DNA of 64,000 nt. It comes from Methylophilaceae bacterium. Its GTDB lineage: Bacteria > Pseudomonadota > Gammaproteobacteria > Burkholderiales > Methylophilaceae. The position numbers and the translations under genes were made by a program. Every line of letters begins with the position of its first letter. Positions within the stretch are counted from its first letter, which is position 1. The DNA is taken from NCBI GenBank assembly GCA_016778465.1, contig JADHPM010000002.1, positions 1 to 64,000 on the forward strand. The letters run 5' to 3'. The notes beneath the pieces are model-generated. The model did not search any database and was not told where the DNA came from. It saw nothing but the letters and a program-made list of their open reading frames with translations. Below are positions 62,156 to 64,000 of this stretch, piece after piece.

Positions 62156-63307
62156 ATGAATAATTTCGACCAGCCCATAGATAGAAGAAATACAGATTCG
62201 ATTCGATGGAACCGTTATGGCAAAGATATTATTCCACTATGGGTTGCTGATATGGATTTTAGGTCACCTCCCTGTGTCGTCGAAGCGCTCCACAAAAGAG
62301 TTGAGCATGGAGTTTATGGGTATACGCATGAGCCAAATGACTTAAAAGAGAAATTAGTTGATTACATTTACCAACAATTTAACTGGAAGATAAATAAAGA
62401 TTGGATTGTATTTATTCCAAGTGTGGTATCAGGGCTTTATTCTGCTGCCAGTAATTTTGTGAAAAATGACGAGACTATTCTAGTGCCTAGACCCGTTTAC
62501 CATCATTTGAGATGGGCACCCCAAAAGGCATTGCGTGATTTTTTCGAAATTGATCTTATCTGTGAAAACAATCGAATATATTTGAATGAGTCTTCTTTAT
62601 TAAGCTATAAAAAAAAGAACGTTAAGCTTCTGATGTTTTGCAATCCTCACAATCCTGGGGGCACTGTTTACAGCAAAAAGGAACTTGAAGGCATTGCAAG
62701 TTTTTGCGTCAAAAATAAAATTCTAATTTGTTCAGACGAGATACACGCAGGTATGGTTCTGGGTGATAAAAAACATATCCCGATTGCAAGCATCTCAAGC
62801 GAAATCTCTAAACAAACAATCACCTTGATGTCACTTAATAAAACTTTCAATTTTCCAGGATTAGGGACTGCTTGGGCTATTTCAGAAAATAAGGATTTAA
62901 GAGAGAGTATTAGTAAAGGTATCGGAACAATTATTCCAGATACACAAATTTTTGGATACATAACGACTCTTGCTGCGCTTGATAAAGGTGAGCCATGGCG
63001 AAAAGATTTATTAGATTATCTAGATAAAAACCGTAAATTGGTGCAAGAAAAAATCATACCTATTAAAGACTTGAAACTTTACACGACTGAAGCAAGCTAT
63101 CTTGCATGGATATCTTACGAAAAATTAAAAAATCTAGATCTATGTGAGCTATTTCTTCAATATGGTGTCGCAGTTCAACCAGGATCAATGTTTAATAAGG
63201 AAAAACACTTTCGCTTAAATTTCGCAACTCAAAGTAATATCTTAAATGAGGCATTGAATCGTATGGCTAAAGCAATAAAAATAGAAAAAAATAAAACCCC
63301 CCAATAA
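62156..63307 (+). CDS. PatB/MalY-like PLP enzyme (cystathionine beta-lyase)
   Basis: A fold-type I PLP protein of 383 residues. DFDQPIDRRNTDSIRWNRYG and PLWVADMDF at the start and CNPHNPGGTVYSKKEL in the middle are hallmarks of the MalY/PatB group. The PLP lysine is in SLNKTFNFPGL. These enzymes cleave cystathionine or other C-S bonds, giving homocysteine or thiols. No maltose genes are nearby, so a regulatory MalY role is unlikely. Confidence 0.85.
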   Translation: MNNFDQPIDRRNTDSIRWNRYGKDIIPLWVADMDFRSPPCVVEALHKRVEHGVYGYTHEPNDLKEKLVDYIYQQFNWKINKDWIVFIPSVVSGLYSAASNFVKNDETILVPRPVYHHLRWAPQKALRDFFEIDLICENNRIYLNESSLLSYKKKNVKLLMFCNPHNPGGTVYSKKELEGIASFCVKNKILICSDEIHAGMVLGDKKHIPIASISSEISKQTITLMSLNKTFNFPGLGTAWAISENKDLRESISKGIGTIIPDTQIFGYITTLAALDKGEPWRKDLLDYLDKNRKLVQEKIIPIKDLKLYTTEASYLAWISYEKLKNLDLCELFLQYGVAVQPGSMFNKEKHFRLNFATQSNILNEALNRMAKAIKIEKNKTPQ

Positions 63308-63330
63308 GCCATTGGAGAGTTTTATTTGTG

Positions 63331-63558
63331 TTACTTAATCTCTGGACTTAGCTCTAAGTCTGCACCGCCATCTTCAGCTGATGGATTAAATCCACCATTT
63401 CCTCCAATCAAGAGTGCATCAGTAGAATGAAAAGCTTTTTCCTCAGTAGGAGCCGCTTCATTAGCTGCTGTTGCTTCATCTGCGGCCGAATCTATTGAAG
63501 AGTTATTGCATGCGAAAAGAAACGTTGTTGCAAGAAAGATAAAAAATAGTCTAAGCAT
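63331..63558 (-). CDS. Small lipoprotein of unknown function
   Basis: The track start is too early: a GGGAG element precedes the ATG at 63558, giving MLRLFFIFLATTFLFAC with a lipobox LFAC and the lipidated cysteine at residue 17. The mature part is about 59 residues, rich in Ala, Asp, Glu and Gly and without hydrophobic stretches, so it is likely disordered and acidic. I know no function. It converges on the PatB-like gene. Confidence 0.75.
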   Translation of the reverse strand: MLRLFFIFLATTFLFACNNSSIDSAADEATAANEAAPTEEKAFHSTDALLIGGNGGFNPSAEDGGADLELSPEIK

Positions 63559-63669
63559 AAGTACTCCCTTTTTTAAAAAAACTAGATTAAATAATTTAAC
63601 CTGTAAAAATAGTAACATTACTATGATTTTTTTCAACAGCCTTAAAATGTAGGGGAAGAAATATTAAAT

Positions 63670-64000
63670 TTATTTTATTTTTAAAAGTAACTCATTTCTG
63701 CGAAAGAAGGGTAAAGTCCATGGGGGATTATATCTTGCGATTTGTACATTACCATCCACGATAAAATTATTTTCCTCTACGTAATTTTTTAATAATGTAA
63801 TTTTTTCTTCAAAACTTGATTCTCTGACTAATCCGGAAAAAACAATCACGGCATACTTTTCTATTTCAAGAGCAATTATTTTTACATCTGCATTATTTGG
63901 TTTTGGTAAAGTATCAAGCGAATATTCCGAAGGCATAACAAAAGAAATTAACCATTTATGTTTATCTTTTTCCGAGATCACGGGAGCAGTCATTTCAATT
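63670..64000 (-). CDS. SOUL heme-binding family protein, cut by the window edge
   Basis: The track gives an internal Met; the frame is open to base 64000 and reads IEMTAPV, the usual middle of a SOUL protein, so the gene starts outside the window. Visible hallmarks are KWLISFVMPSEYSLDTLPKPNN, YAVIVFSGLV and ARYNPPWTLPFFRRNE. SOUL proteins bind heme or other tetrapyrroles in many cases. About the C-terminal half is visible. Confidence 0.88.
   Translation of the reverse strand, partial: IEMTAPVISEKDKHKWLISFVMPSEYSLDTLPKPNNADVKIIALEIEKYAVIVFSGLVRESSFEEKITLLKNYVEENNFIVDGNVQIARYNPPWTLPFFRRNELLLKIK

Noticed and set aside
62156-63307. MalY as a maltose regulator
   Set aside because: The protein fits the MalY/PatB group, but no maltose genes are near, so the enzyme role is preferred.
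63296-63325. Hairpin CCAAT-AAGCC-ATTGG after the PatB-like gene as a terminator
   Set aside because: The stem is only five base pairs with mismatches outside it; its place between convergent genes is suggestive but the evidence is too weak to list.

Overview
The window is about 64 kb of AT-rich, tightly packed bacterial chromosome centred on the replication origin. The gene order mnmG-rsmG-parA-parB-atpIBEFHAGDC with glmU-glmS on one side, and rpmH/rnpA/yidD/yidC/mnmE next to dnaA-dnaN-gyrB on the other, is proteobacterial. The very short spacers, single-copy housekeeping genes, low G+C and lack of mobile DNA suggest a streamlined aquatic betaproteobacterium. A marine Methylophilaceae (OM43-like) is my best guess, but that is an inference from style and gene content; no methanol-oxidation gene lies in the window.

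Layout. 1-73 is the start of an unknown minus-strand gene. 362-940 is an exported inorganic pyrophosphatase. 974-19042 is one long minus-strand block: glmS, glmU, the complete F1Fo ATP synthase, parB, parA, rsmG, mnmG, two parS sites, mnmE, yidC, yidD, rnpA, rpmH. Transcription flips at 19.1 kb, and 19203-28009 reads rightward: dnaA, the probable oriC, dnaN, gyrB, oxyR and a split transhydrogenase (pntAA-pntAB-pntB). 28.1-31.4 kb is accessory: a small membrane protein, then an ECF sigma factor, a membrane-anchored protein with a Sel1 repeat, and a secreted nine-repeat Sel1 protein. 31.5-34.8 kb holds peroxide and redox genes: an exported 1-Cys peroxiredoxin, DUF3501, an Fe-S oxidoreductase and rubrerythrin. 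34.9-50.9 kb is housekeeping: SDR, DsbA, SPOR protein, argS, priA, tRNA-Gly(CCC), thiD, thiE, hemL, gltB, gltD, hemE.

50.9-60.9 kb is the most coherent accessory region. It encodes a PAP2 phosphatase, two GT4 glycosyltransferases, polyphosphate kinase, Ppx, DgkA, a PlsC/OlsA-like acyltransferase, a PlcP-like metallophosphoesterase and an OlsB-like N-acyltransferase. Several promoters there carry 11-nt-spaced TTGTCAT/CTGTCAT repeats, the signature of PhoB binding. Together they look like a phosphate-starvation programme that replaces phospholipids with glycolipids and ornithine lipids and manages polyphosphate. 61-64 kb ends with a small unknown protein, an SDR, a PatB/MalY-like enzyme, a small lipoprotein and the edge of a SOUL-family gene.

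Two systems stand out. One is the sigma/Sel1 module, where the sigma gene and the secreted Sel1 gene share the promoter-like pattern CCCTGAC-N16-CGTCT. The other is the Pho-type lipid island, where plcP and the distal GT4 gene share a 9+11 repeat spacing and an identical 22-nt distance to the ATG.
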